Both the position numbers and the translations under genes were made by a program. A model generated the notes under the pieces. The model saw only the letters and a list, made by a program, of their open reading frames with translations. It did no database searches and was not told the origin of the DNA. A stretch of 64,000 bases of DNA, from contig JAXIOF010000039.1 of assembly GCA_034190545.1 (NCBI GenBank), forward strand, positions 1 to 64,000, given 5' to 3'. Of this stretch, positions 52,252 to 61,133 are shown in pieces (the first letter of the stretch is position 1; each line of letters begins with the position of its first letter). The DNA comes from Candidatus Afararchaeum irisae. GTDB taxonomy: Archaea > Halobacteriota > Halobacteria > Halobacteriales > Afararchaeaceae.

Positions 52252-52881
52252 ATGCTTTCCACCATAGCCGGATCTCTTGTGTCTGGCGTATTACTCGGAC
52301 TCTCTCTCGCCGCGCCTCCCGGACCTATGAACGCCGTCATAGCCGAGGAGACCGCCCTCGGATCGCTGAGAGACGGCTTCAGGGCGGGACTCGGAGCACT
52401 CACCGCCGACACTGTCTTCTGTGTCCTCTCGGTCGCGGGTTTGCTCGCAGTCGTAGGGTCACGCACCAGAACCCTACTCTATGCACTCGGAGGTCTTCTG
52501 ATGCTCTACTTCGGATACTCGGCTGTGTCTGACATACGTTCGGGCGACACGTTCGGATTTCGCGCTGACGCCGATACCCACGCCGAGGACGGGGGAAGAA
52601 GAGGCTTCACGAAGGCTTTCGTCCTCGCACTCACCAACCCGTACCAGATAGCCTGGTGGCTCACAGCCGGTGTCACACTCGTAGAGTCGAGACCCGTCGC
52701 ACTTGTCGGCTTCTTTGTCGGAATCCTCGTCTGGATTACAGTCTTCCCCACGGGTCTCAGCCTCGGATCTGAGAGATTCGACGGAGGCTTCGCGAGAGGC
52801 GTCACCTACCTCAGTGGTGGGATTCTCACCGCGTTCGGCGTCTTCTTCATTTACACCGCGGCTTCAAGATCTGTCTTCTGA
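52252..52881 (+). CDS. LysE/RhtB-family amino-acid exporter
   Basis: A 209-aa protein with six hydrophobic segments and the family signature LSLAAPPGPMNAVIAEETALG at the N-terminus (cited within limit as LSLAAPPGPMNAVI), then FRAGLGALTADTVFC. Members export amino acids or derivatives; the substrate cannot be assigned. It is the last gene of the engB-small protein-lysE run and ends at the border of the compositionally foreign segment. Confidence 0.88.
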   Translation: MLSTIAGSLVSGVLLGLSLAAPPGPMNAVIAEETALGSLRDGFRAGLGALTADTVFCVLSVAGLLAVVGSRTRTLLYALGGLLMLYFGYSAVSDIRSGDTFGFRADADTHAEDGGRRGFTKAFVLALTNPYQIAWWLTAGVTLVESRPVALVGFFVGILVWITVFPTGLSLGSERFDGGFARGVTYLSGGILTAFGVFFIYTAASRSVF

Positions 52882-52909
52882 CTAGTTATTTCCGGTTCCC
52901 ACCTACCGA

Positions 52910-52939
52910 GAACCCCTTACAACCTCCATTTGGGGGTTC
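52910..52939. terminator. Stem-loop at the junction after lysE
   Basis: GAACCCC (52910-52916) pairs with GGGGTTC (52933-52939) across a 16-base loop. It could end the lysE transcript or mark the edge of the inserted HEPN segment; there is no T-tract directly after it. Function uncertain. Confidence 0.35.
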
Positions 52940-53004
52940 CTAAAGTCGAAATCTATTGGTAGACGGGAATCGCTCGGAAATGACCTTATACCACCACCTC
53001 TACA

Positions 53005-53793
53005 GTGGTTGGTTCTAACAATCAGGATATGGCTCCAGAAGATGATACAGATGATGAAAAATCCTCCATCGTTGATAATGATAAGTCGGCTGCAGTAGCG
53101 GGGTTGACAGAGACGGATTTGGAGGACAGTATTCCCCCAGAAACAGTAGCTAGTATGCACAAAGCAACAAAGGCCGTTAGACAGGCTCGTGAAACGGTTC
53201 AAGACTCCGTAGATTGGGCGAGTCTGTACGATGCAATTGAGAGTTACTTCGAAAATGTATCACAGGTTATTGCAAGCGATATTGATGGACTTGAACAACC
53301 AGAGGACTATGACCCAGATGAATTGACTATATCGCCTTTTTCAGAACAACTGGCAAAGGACTCGACCGATAGGCTGATTGATGAACTGGAATCTGGCGGC
53401 TATAGCGACTTAGATGCATATCTTGACCGGCTTCGATATGGCCGTAACCATATTTCAAATGACGAATACGGCGCGGCTGCTTTCTACTTCATTAGCGTCC
53501 AAGACGGCATAATGTCGATGCTCTGTGACCACTTTGGAGATTCTACTAACTCAGAGGGTTACTATGGACGGTCAGACAAGGTAGATGCGTTTGCGAGAGC
53601 ATACAATAATTCAGGATATCACGGAGTAGAAACAGGTGACGTTATTCCACCCTACGAAGACTTCTACGAGCACAGAAATGCCATCGTTCACGGCTCTCCA
53701 ACTTTAGCGTATCTTGACCGAGATATCGCACTTCTCTCGATGCTGTTCTTAATGCTGACTTTGGATGCGGCCGTCTCCGAAATGTCTCAGTAG
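53005..53793 (+). CDS. HEPN-like protein of foreign composition
   Basis: A 262-aa protein, or 254 aa from the ATG at 53029. The first ~50 residues are acidic and disordered. The C-terminal third has YEHRNAIVHGSP, an R-x4-H motif (about R224 and H229) as in HEPN-domain RNases, preceded by LRYGRNHISNDEYGAAAFYFIS, a helical region typical of that fold. HEPN proteins often act in toxin-antitoxin or antiviral systems. Codon use differs from all neighbours (GAT, AAT, CCA and CAA instead of GAC, AAC, CCC and CAG) and GC is lower, a sign of transfer. A TATA-like CTTATA at 52984 fits its start. No antitoxin partner is visible. Confidence 0.6.
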   Translation: MVGSNNQDMAPEDDTDDEKSSIVDNDKSAAVAGLTETDLEDSIPPETVASMHKATKAVRQARETVQDSVDWASLYDAIESYFENVSQVIASDIDGLEQPEDYDPDELTISPFSEQLAKDSTDRLIDELESGGYSDLDAYLDRLRYGRNHISNDEYGAAAFYFISVQDGIMSMLCDHFGDSTNSEGYYGRSDKVDAFARAYNNSGYHGVETGDVIPPYEDFYEHRNAIVHGSPTLAYLDRDIALLSMLFLMLTLDAAVSEMSQ

Positions 53794-53801
53794 CGTTCTA
53801 A

Positions 53802-54635
53802 TACGAACGAGAGCTCAAACTGAACGTAGCGGAGTGGCTTACAAGCTTGCTTTTAATCGTGTTCAACTTCGTCTTCGTACCGCTTCTCGCGGTCGGTCTC
53901 TCTCAGACCTTCTTCGGGGGATCTGCCGCCTACGCTGTCGGACTCTACTTCATCGCCCTCATACCCACTTCGGGAATGACCGCGGCGTGGACGGGATTAG
54001 CCGGAGGCGACCTCGAAGCCTCACTCGTCGCAGTCGCAGTCAACCTGATAGCCGCGGTTCTGTTACTCCCGACATACCTCTCGTTCCTCGTACAGGGCGC
54101 AGTCGACTTCGACCCTGCGTCACTCTACCGTCAGCTCGCAGTCGTCGTCGTGGTTCCGATGGCTCTCGGAACAGCCATACGCCATCTCCTTCTCCGAAGG
54201 TACGGCTCCGACGGCTTCAAGACGATAAAGCCGCGTCTCGGCGGTCTGAGCTCTCTGGGTGTCATGCTGATAGTCTTCATAGCTATGTCGATGCGGTCAA
54301 AGAGCATACTCGCAGACCCCGTCGCCTCGGGAGCAACTGTCGTCCCTCTCGTTATATTCTACGCCGTCATACTCGGAGTGGGTTCAGTCGTCGGAAGAGC
54401 CATCCTCGAAACCGAACAGTCGGTCGCCTTCGTCTACGCCACCAGCATGCGCAACCTGTCGATAGCCGTCGGAATCGTGGCTGCGTCCGACTTCCTTCCC
54501 TCGGAGGCGGTACTTCCGATAGCCCTCGCTTACATACTCCAGACACCCATCGGTGCCCTCTATATGCATTACAGACGTGACGTCGTCGCTGAGGGAATGA
54601 GCATACGCGAAGCCGTCGGAGATATCGGCGTCTGA
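53802..54635 (+). pseudogene. Bile acid:sodium symporter family transporter, 5'-truncated
   Basis: Membrane transporter of the BASS/arsenite-type fold lacking its N-terminus. From 53802 the frame reads YERELKLNVAEWLTSLLLIV and continues through NFVFVPLLAVGL, LIPTSGMTAAWTGLAGGDL (the conserved P-x-x-GMTAAW region) and SVAFVYATSMRNLSIAVGI. A TAA at 53799-53801 precedes it and no ATG exists near; a TTG at 53847 would give 262 aa against the usual ~310-330. The first helix or two are missing, with the foreign HEPN gene directly upstream, so the 5' end was probably lost at that junction. Confidence 0.7.
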
Positions 54636-54734
54636 AACCTCACAATTATTGTGCGTTTCTCCCCGGGAAGCTTCAACATACCAATACTTGGCTCATAAGA
54701 AGCCATTAACTTACTACGGTACTACACTAGTAGT

Positions 54735-54959
54735 ATGTCAAAGGTAGAAACCAGAAACACGAACCTCAGCCTGCTGACCTTGGGAGTCGTCGTCACACTG
54801 ATGGGTGCCGTCGGATCGGTCTGGAGCTTCTACGAGGGCGACCCCGCGATGGGAGGCGGTCTCCTCCTCTTCGTCGTGAGCGGTCTCCTCTACATAGGAA
54901 TAAGCAGATCGTCGGCGTCGGGGTCGCAGTCGGAGACTCCAGACGGACGCCCCAACTAA
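54735..54959 (+). CDS. Small two-helix membrane protein (74 aa)
   Basis: Not recognised. A short polar start (MSKVETRNTNLS), helix LLTLGVVVTLMGAVGSVWSF, a tight DPAMGGG turn, helix LLLFVVSGLLYIGI and a polar Ser/Asp tail. The ATG at 54735 follows an AT-rich stretch (CCATTAACTTACTACGG) near 54702 that could hold its promoter. Similar two-helix proteins are common in haloarchaea; no function is known. Confidence 0.65.
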   Translation: MSKVETRNTNLSLLTLGVVVTLMGAVGSVWSFYEGDPAMGGGLLLFVVSGLLYIGISRSSASGSQSETPDGRPN

Positions 54960-55002
54960 AACTGAACAGCTAAGCTTTTCTGACGTGCTCATTCTGACGT
55001 GC

Positions 55003-55692
55003 TCACGCGCGCGTAGTAGCGTAGTAGTTCCCTGACGAGAGCCAGACATCGCCGACTTCGAGATTCGACTCCTTGAGAACCGACTCGAAGCCGTCCCTCG
55101 TGTATATGTGGTAGTACCTGTCGTACTCTTCTCCTGTCTCCGACTTCCACGGCACGTAGATGTCGTGGTTCTTCGCACGTATCTCGTCCCTCGCGCCGTC
55201 GAACTTGGGATGCTCTATCGCCCAGACGGAGATGAGACCTTCACCGCCGTCACGTAGAACACGTTCCGCCTCGTTGAGACTCCTCAGACGTTCGTCGTGT
55301 GACGGGAGATGGTGTAGTGCGGCGACGTAGACGAAGGCGTCGGCTACGCCGTCACGCACCGGAAGACGTGAGACGTCGCCCTCTACGACCTCACCCTTGT
55401 CCCGCGCGCGTTCGAGGAGACGTCTAGAGAAGTCGACCCCGACTACGGTCTCGAAACTCCCCGACGCCGTCTCTATGTGGCGTCCGTTTCCACAGCCGAG
55501 GTCGATACAGAGATCCCCCTCTACCCCGTCTACGAACCCGACGACCTCGTCCCACGGTCTCTGACGTGTCTCGGTGAACTCGTCGGAGATTTCCTCGAAG
55601 ACACGTCTCAGACCGAGTTTCTCCTCGGTCTCTGTGTCTGTGTCTGTCTCCGTGTCCCCGTCTCCGTCTCCGTCTCTGTCTTTCTCAGACAT
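55003..55692 (-). CDS. Class I SAM-dependent methyltransferase, Trm9-like
   Basis: A 229-aa methyltransferase from the ATG at 55692. An acidic repeat leader (DGDGDGDTETDTDTETEE, encoded by GTCTCC/GTCTGT hexamers) precedes the catalytic domain: CIDLGCGNGRHI (motif I), VVGVDFSRRLLERA, FVYVAALHHLPS and ISVWAIEHPKF. The ALHHL and WAxE pattern fits Trm9/ALKBH8-type tRNA wobble-uridine methyltransferases. Its start overlaps the mutL stop by 8 bp, so it is in the mutS-mutL transcript. Confidence 0.8.
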   Translation of the reverse strand: MSEKDRDGDGDGDTETDTDTETEEKLGLRRVFEEISDEFTETRQRPWDEVVGFVDGVEGDLCIDLGCGNGRHIETASGSFETVVGVDFSRRLLERARDKGEVVEGDVSRLPVRDGVADAFVYVAALHHLPSHDERLRSLNEAERVLRDGGEGLISVWAIEHPKFDGARDEIRAKNHDIYVPWKSETGEEYDRYYHIYTRDGFESVLKESNLEVGDVWLSSGNYYATTRA

Positions 55693-57412
55693 CTCCGCCC
55701 TCCTTGTCTTCATCTTCGTCGTCTCCATCTACTCCGTCGGTAGCCATCCTCACGCTGTCTCTCCCGAATCCCTTCGCTATCTCCCTCTCGTTTACGGAGA
55801 GAACCGTGGGACGTCCGTGGGGACACGCGAACGGCTCCGAGCAAGAGCCGAGTTCGTCTATGAGATCCTCCGCCTTCTCCTTCGTGAGAGAGTCGCCCGC
55901 CTTGAGAGACGGATGGCACGCGACGTCCTTGAGTATCTCGTCTCTCGCCTCTCTCGGCTCGTCTCCGTCGGCTATCCTGTCGAGAGCGTCGTGTAGAGAC
56001 TCCTCGTCCTCGACCCTTCCGAGGGGAGCCGGGACTTTCCTCACCCTGTAAGTTCCCCCGCCAAACTCCTCTAGCCCGAAGCCGAGCGACGACAGGAGGT
56101 CTGACCTCTCCTCTATCACCGACTTCTCTGTTGGAGTGAAGTTCACAGTCTCTGGGGACTCCAGCTCGACCGAAGGTATATCCTCGCCCGCGAACTCGTC
56201 CCTGAGCCGTTCGTAGTTGACCCTCTCGTGTGCGGCGTGCTGATCCACCACGAGAAGGTCGTCGTCCGACTCACACAGGAGGTAGAGACCCCGGAACTGT
56301 CCTATGACCCCGACCGACGAGAAACGCGACTCCGTCTCGCCGTCCGCCTCGGCGTCCACCGAGAACTCTATCTCGGAGACACGTGAGAGGTCTTGAGTCG
56401 AGAGTGCGTCTCTCACGGTCTCTCTCACAACGCGTTTCACGGCACCGTCGTCGTCGAAACGCACCTCGTCTTTCGACGGATGGACGTTGACATCGACCCT
56501 CTCCGCGGGAAGATCGACATCGACGACCGCGATGGGGTACCTGTCTCCGTCTAAGAGAGTGCCGTACCCTTCTATGACTCCGCGCCTGACAGTCTCGTCG
56601 TCGAGTGCACGTCCCTTCACGGCGGTGTAGACGTGGCTCTTAGAGCTTCTCGTGACTCCGGGGCGCACGACTATTCCCTCGACCTTGACCTTGACGTCTA
56701 TCTCGTCCTCGCCTCCGCCACCGCCTCTGTGGTCTATCTCGACGGCTCTGTTTGCGACCTCCTTTCCGTAGACCTCGAAGACAGGATCGACGTAGCTCCC
56801 CGATCCCGGCGTGTTGAGAACCTCCCTGCCGTCGTGAGTCAGTTCGAAGCCCACGGCGGGATGGGTCAGAGCGTACTTCGTCACGACGTCGCTTATCTTC
56901 GAGAACTCACGTTTCGGCGACCCGAGAGTCGAACGTCTCGCAGGCGTGTTGTAGAAGAGATCGGAGACCTCGACTGTCGTACCCACGCCTCTCCCGGCGT
57001 CCTCGGTACGTCTCTCGTCGCCCCCGTCCTCGACCACGACGCGCGTTCCTCCGACGTCGGCGTCTTCTGATCTCGTCACCATCTCGACCTGAGAGACTCT
57101 CGCTATGCTCGGGAGTGCCTCTCCCCTGAACCCGAGGCTAGTGACGTATCTGAGGTCGTCGGCGTCGTCTATCTTGCTCGTGGCGTGTTTGTCGAAGGCA
57201 CGGACGGCGTCTTCCTCGTCCATACCCTCACCGTCGTCGGAGACACGTATCAGGTCACGTCCGCCGTTCTCGACCTCGACCTCGATCCTTGAGGCTCCGG
57301 CGTCTAACGAGTTCTCGACGAGCTCTTTGACGACGCTACTCGGATCTTTGACGACCTCGCCCGCCGCGATTCTTTCGACCGTATCCGTATCGAGCTTTCT
57401 TATCTCGGGCAT
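55685..57412 (-). CDS. mutL: DNA mismatch repair protein MutL
   Basis: A 575-aa GHKL ATPase: IAAGEVVKDPSSVVKELVENSLDAG (in part VVKELVENSLDAG), DDGEGMDEED, FGFRGEAL-type LGFRGEALPSI and GTTVEVSDLFYNTPAR. The C-terminal domain has the metal-dependent nicking motif VDQHAAHERVNYE around residue 390 and CPHGRPT, so it belongs to the endonuclease-active class rather than the E. coli type. It starts within the mutS stop (shared base). Confidence 0.95.
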   Translation of the reverse strand: MPEIRKLDTDTVERIAAGEVVKDPSSVVKELVENSLDAGASRIEVEVENGGRDLIRVSDDGEGMDEEDAVRAFDKHATSKIDDADDLRYVTSLGFRGEALPSIARVSQVEMVTRSEDADVGGTRVVVEDGGDERRTEDAGRGVGTTVEVSDLFYNTPARRSTLGSPKREFSKISDVVTKYALTHPAVGFELTHDGREVLNTPGSGSYVDPVFEVYGKEVANRAVEIDHRGGGGGEDEIDVKVKVEGIVVRPGVTRSSKSHVYTAVKGRALDDETVRRGVIEGYGTLLDGDRYPIAVVDVDLPAERVDVNVHPSKDEVRFDDDGAVKRVVRETVRDALSTQDLSRVSEIEFSVDAEADGETESRFSSVGVIGQFRGLYLLCESDDDLLVVDQHAAHERVNYERLRDEFAGEDIPSVELESPETVNFTPTEKSVIEERSDLLSSLGFGLEEFGGGTYRVRKVPAPLGRVEDEESLHDALDRIADGDEPREARDEILKDVACHPSLKAGDSLTKEKAEDLIDELGSCSEPFACPHGRPTVLSVNEREIAKGFGRDSVRMATDGVDGDDEDEDKEGGDV

Positions 57413-60093
57413 CAGAGTTTCTTCTTTAAGGAGTCGAGCTTTTCGAGAGCCTCCATCGGCGTCGTGTTCGCTACATCTGTCTCGCGTAGCTCTTCGATTA
57501 TCTCATCAGTATCTCGGTCGTCGTCGCTCTTATGCGTTCTCCCTTCCTCTGACCCCTCTTCCGTCTCAGTCTCGTCCCAGTCTACGTCTCCGTCTCTGTC
57601 TCTGGGCTCTCCTTCGTCCTCCTTCGTCTCGCCGTTGTCTCTCCCACGGTCTGGTTCGAGGGGGACGCCTACCTGAGTCTCGGAGACCGCCGCCTCATCT
57701 TCTTCCCTGTCTTTCCCGACGTCATCTTCCTTCTGTCTCAGGAACCTCCTCGCGTCGTCGACGACCTTCTGGGGAACCCCGGCGAGTTCGGCGACCTCTA
57801 TTCCGTACGACTCCGAGGCGGCTCCCTCGGCGACGTCGTGGAGAAAGACGACCTCGTCGCCCTTCTCCTTAGCCGCGACATGAAGATTAAAGACGTCGTC
57901 GAGCTCGTCGGCAATCTCGGTGAGCTCGTGGTAATGTGTCGCGAACATCGTCTTAGCGCCTATCTCGTCGTGTATGAACCTCGTCACCGCCCTCGCTATC
58001 GAGAGACCGTCGGCGGTACTCGTGCCTCTTCCTACCTCGTCGAGAAGAACCAGAGAGTCGTCTGTCGCTCCGTGGAGTATATTGGATAGCTCGACCATCT
58101 CGACCATGAATGTCGACCGCCCACCCGCGATGTCGTCGCTCGCCCCTACGCGGGTGAATATCCTGTCGATCACACCTATCTCGGCGGAGTCGGCGGGGAC
58201 AAAGCTTCCGGTCTGAGCCATCACGGCTATGAGCGCGACCTGTCTCATGTAGGTCGACTTCCCCGACATGTTGGGACCCGTGATAACACCGAAGCCGCCT
58301 CCGTCTATCTCCGCGTCGTTGGGGACGAACGAGTCCTGTGTCGTCTCTACGACGGGATGGCGACCTCCCTCGATCTCTATACTGTCGCCCGTGTTGACCT
58401 CGGGACGTGAGTAGGAGTTCCTGACTGCGACGCCTCCCAGGGTGGTGAGGACGTCAATCTCGGCTAAGACGTCGGCGAGTCTCTGTACCCTCTCCGACTC
58501 CTCGGCGACCTCGCTCCTCACCTCCTTGAAAAGCTCGTACTCTAACTTGTCCGCCTTCTCGCCCGCTCCGAGTATCTCGTCCTCCCTCTCCTTTAGTTCG
58601 GGAGTGTAGAACCTCTCGGAGTTCTTGAGAGTCTGCCTCCTCGTGTAGTCGTCGGGTACCTTTTCGAGGTTGGGATTAGTGACCTCTATGTAGTAGCCGT
58701 GAACCTTGTTGAAGCCGACCTTGAGCGAGTCGATACCTGTCCTCTCACGTTCCTTCTCCTCCAACTCGGCGATCCATTCCTTACCTTCTCTCTCGGTACG
58801 TCTCAGACCGTCCAACTCGTCGTCGAAGCCCTCCTTTATTATGCCGCCCTCTGTGATCTCGATCGGCGGGTCTTCGTCTACTGCTCTACCTATCAGACCC
58901 CGAACCTCCTCCATCTCCATCTCGTCGAGTGAGTCGTGGAGCTCTCTCAGTCTCTCCGACTCGACGCCTTCCATCGCGTTCTTGACACGTGGGACGACAT
59001 CGAGTGTCTGTTTGAGCGACAGTAGGTCTCTCGCGTTCGCGCGTCCCCTCGACACCCTCGTGATGAGACGTTCCATGTCGTAGACGTCCTTCAGGAGGTC
59101 ACGTACCTCCTCTCTCGGAAGCGTGAGACGTCTCCACTCCTCGACTGCGTCGTGTCTCGCCCGGATCTCTTCGACGTCGACGAGAGGCTGTCTGAGCCAG
59201 TTCTTGAGCTTCCTGCTGCCTATCGCACAAGCCGTCTGGTCGAGTACGTCGACGAGCGTACGTCCGCTCCTCCTCGACTCGAAGATCTCGAGGCTCCTGA
59301 GAGCCACGGGGTCGAGAACCATGTAGTCGTGGGGGTCGTATCTCCTCAGACGGTTGACGTAGTCGAGTTCCTCGTCGTCGCCCTGTGTGTACTCGGCGTA
59401 GGACAGGAGACCCCCCGCCGCTCTCACCTCGTCGTCGCCGTCAAGGAGTATCCCGGGGTCGCCGAAGTACGACTCGACTATCTCCTCTGCCTCGTCTCTT
59501 CCGAATCCGTCGTGGCGCGTGACCATACCGCCGTACCCGTGTTCGGAGAAGAAGTCGGAGTCGTCGTCCCTTCCCACGACTGCCTCAGACGGCTCGAAAC
59601 GTTCGACCTCGTCCCTCAGAACCTCGTCGCTCTCCGAGGAGGTAACGAGGAACTCGCCCGTCGAGACGTCCATAAATCCGAGTGCGTCGTCCCATAGGGA
59701 GACGATGTAGTTGTTGTCGTCGTCTTCGAGTAGCTCGTCCTCGACGAGAGTGCCGGGTGTGACTACACGTGTGACCGCTCTTCTCACGACACCCGTCGTC
59801 TCGTCGGGGTCTTGAACCTGGTCGGCGACAGCCACCCTGTATCCCTCGTCGAGAAGCCCCTCTATGTACGAGTCGGCTGAGTCTATCGGAATCCCTGCCA
59901 TCGGGTACTCGCCCGAGTTGTCCTCTCTCTGTGTCAGCGTGAGTTCGAGGACGCGTGCCGTCTCCTCAGCAGCCTCACAGAAGGTCTCGTAGAAGTCGCC
60001 GACCTGGAACAGAACGACTGAGTCGTCGTACTCGTTACACAGCTCGTAGTACTGCTCCATCATCGGAGTTAGGTCGTCACGGTTCTCCTCCAT
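57412..60093 (-). CDS. mutS: DNA mismatch repair protein MutS
   Basis: An 893-aa MutS1 from the ATG at 60093 (MEENRDDLTPMM). It has the mismatch-binding Phe-x-Glu region VLFQVGDFYETF near residue 30, connector, core and clamp domains, Walker A TGPNMSGKST near 605, the STFMVEMVEL and LVLLDEVGRGTS motifs, and ATHYHELTE. A long acidic linker (about 790-860) precedes the C-terminal helices. The frame stays open to 60633 but that region is low-complexity repeats overlapping the divergent aldo/keto reductase. mutS and mutL overlap by one base. Confidence 0.95.
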   Translation of the reverse strand: MEENRDDLTPMMEQYYELCNEYDDSVVLFQVGDFYETFCEAAEETARVLELTLTQREDNSGEYPMAGIPIDSADSYIEGLLDEGYRVAVADQVQDPDETTGVVRRAVTRVVTPGTLVEDELLEDDDNNYIVSLWDDALGFMDVSTGEFLVTSSESDEVLRDEVERFEPSEAVVGRDDDSDFFSEHGYGGMVTRHDGFGRDEAEEIVESYFGDPGILLDGDDEVRAAGGLLSYAEYTQGDDEELDYVNRLRRYDPHDYMVLDPVALRSLEIFESRRSGRTLVDVLDQTACAIGSRKLKNWLRQPLVDVEEIRARHDAVEEWRRLTLPREEVRDLLKDVYDMERLITRVSRGRANARDLLSLKQTLDVVPRVKNAMEGVESERLRELHDSLDEMEMEEVRGLIGRAVDEDPPIEITEGGIIKEGFDDELDGLRRTEREGKEWIAELEEKERERTGIDSLKVGFNKVHGYYIEVTNPNLEKVPDDYTRRQTLKNSERFYTPELKEREDEILGAGEKADKLEYELFKEVRSEVAEESERVQRLADVLAEIDVLTTLGGVAVRNSYSRPEVNTGDSIEIEGGRHPVVETTQDSFVPNDAEIDGGGFGVITGPNMSGKSTYMRQVALIAVMAQTGSFVPADSAEIGVIDRIFTRVGASDDIAGGRSTFMVEMVELSNILHGATDDSLVLLDEVGRGTSTADGLSIARAVTRFIHDEIGAKTMFATHYHELTEIADELDDVFNLHVAAKEKGDEVVFLHDVAEGAASESYGIEVAELAGVPQKVVDDARRFLRQKEDDVGKDREEDEAAVSETQVGVPLEPDRGRDNGETKEDEGEPRDRDGDVDWDETETEEGSEEGRTHKSDDDRDTDEIIEELRETDVANTTPMEALEKLDSLKKKL

Positions 60094-60119
60094 CTTACTC
60101 GGAGCACCCGTGACCCTCC

Positions 60120-60181
60120 TCTCGTCTTTCGAATTCGAATCCGTATCCGCGTCCGCGTCCGTGTCCGCGTCCGCTTCGCCG
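60120..60181. repeat. Hexamer repeat upstream of mutS
   Basis: Degenerate copies of TCCGCG/TCCGTG (gtccgcgtccgtgtccgcg near 60150) lie just upstream of the mutS start, in the 237-bp gap shared with the divergent aldo/keto reductase. If translated it would give alternating Asp and Ala/Thr. It is near but not part of any clear promoter. Confidence 0.75.
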
Positions 60182-60330
60182 TCTTCCGAGCCCCTGTCAC
60201 GCGTCTCTTCTTTCACATAGTATACAGTTCCATCTGTCCTAAAACGTTTACCGGCTTTCCGGCATCCACACCTCCACCTGAACCTGCGCAAGAGCCTTGT
60301 GTCTCGCTTGTCTATCCGCGACGTGAGAAC

Positions 60331-61131
60331 ATGACTGACAGAGAGATACCCCCGATAGGACTCGGAACGTGGCAGAACACAGATCCCGAACAGTGTGCCG
60401 ACTCGGTATCGTTCGCTCTCGACTACGGATACCGTCACATAGACACAGCGCAGGCTTACGACAACGAGGAGTACGTCGGAGACGGCTTGGCGAGGGCGGA
60501 CGTTGACAGGGAGGATTACTTCCTCGCCACGAAGGTCTGGATAGACAGCCTCGGGTACGACGACGTCCTGTCGAGTACCCAAGAGAGCCTCGAAAAGCTC
60601 GGAGTCGACTACGTCGACATACTCTACGTCCACTGGCCTGCTGGCGACTACGACTCGGAGGATACTATGAGAGCCTTCAACGAGCTATACGACGACGGTA
60701 AGATACGTAACATAGGCGTGAGTAACTTCACCCCCGAAGATCTCGAAGAAGCCGTAGAGGTCTCCGACGCTCCGATACTCGCCAACCAGGTCGAGATGCA
60801 TCCCCTTCTCCAGCAGGACGAGATACTCGGTTACGCCGACGAACTCGGTATAGAGGTAGTAGCCTACTCGCCACTTGCACGCGGAAAGGTCTTCGACATA
60901 CCCGAGCTTACCGAGGTCGCCGACAAACACAACGCCGACGAGGCACAGGTCAGCCTCGCGTGGATAGACGAGAAGGGTGCACATCCGATTCCGAAGGCGA
61001 CTGGCTCCGACCACATAAGGGATAACTACGCCGCTCTGGAGCTCGAACTCGACGACGAGGACATAGAGAAGATAGACTCGATAAAAAGAGAAGAGAGGCT
61101 CGTAGATCCCGACTTCGCCCCCGACTGGTAG
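60331..61131 (+). CDS. Aldo/keto reductase
   Basis: A 266-aa NAD(P)H-dependent (alpha/beta)8 barrel with the catalytic tetrad visible: Asp in YRHIDTAQAYDNE (also Tyr), Lys in FLATKVW and His in LYVHWPAG. IGVSNFTPEDL and IPKATGSDHIRDN mark the cofactor side. It resembles 2,5-diketo-gluconate reductase-like AKR5-type enzymes. The natural substrate is unknown. Confidence 0.92.
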   Translation: MTDREIPPIGLGTWQNTDPEQCADSVSFALDYGYRHIDTAQAYDNEEYVGDGLARADVDREDYFLATKVWIDSLGYDDVLSSTQESLEKLGVDYVDILYVHWPAGDYDSEDTMRAFNELYDDGKIRNIGVSNFTPEDLEEAVEVSDAPILANQVEMHPLLQQDEILGYADELGIEVVAYSPLARGKVFDIPELTEVADKHNADEAQVSLAWIDEKGAHPIPKATGSDHIRDNYAALELELDDEDIEKIDSIKREERLVDPDFAPDW

Positions 61132-61133
61132 GA

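Noticed and set aside
60094-60633. N-terminal extension of mutS
   Set aside because: It is made of hexamer repeats and then runs antisense through the aldo/keto reductase; no start codon suits it and the family starts at 60093.
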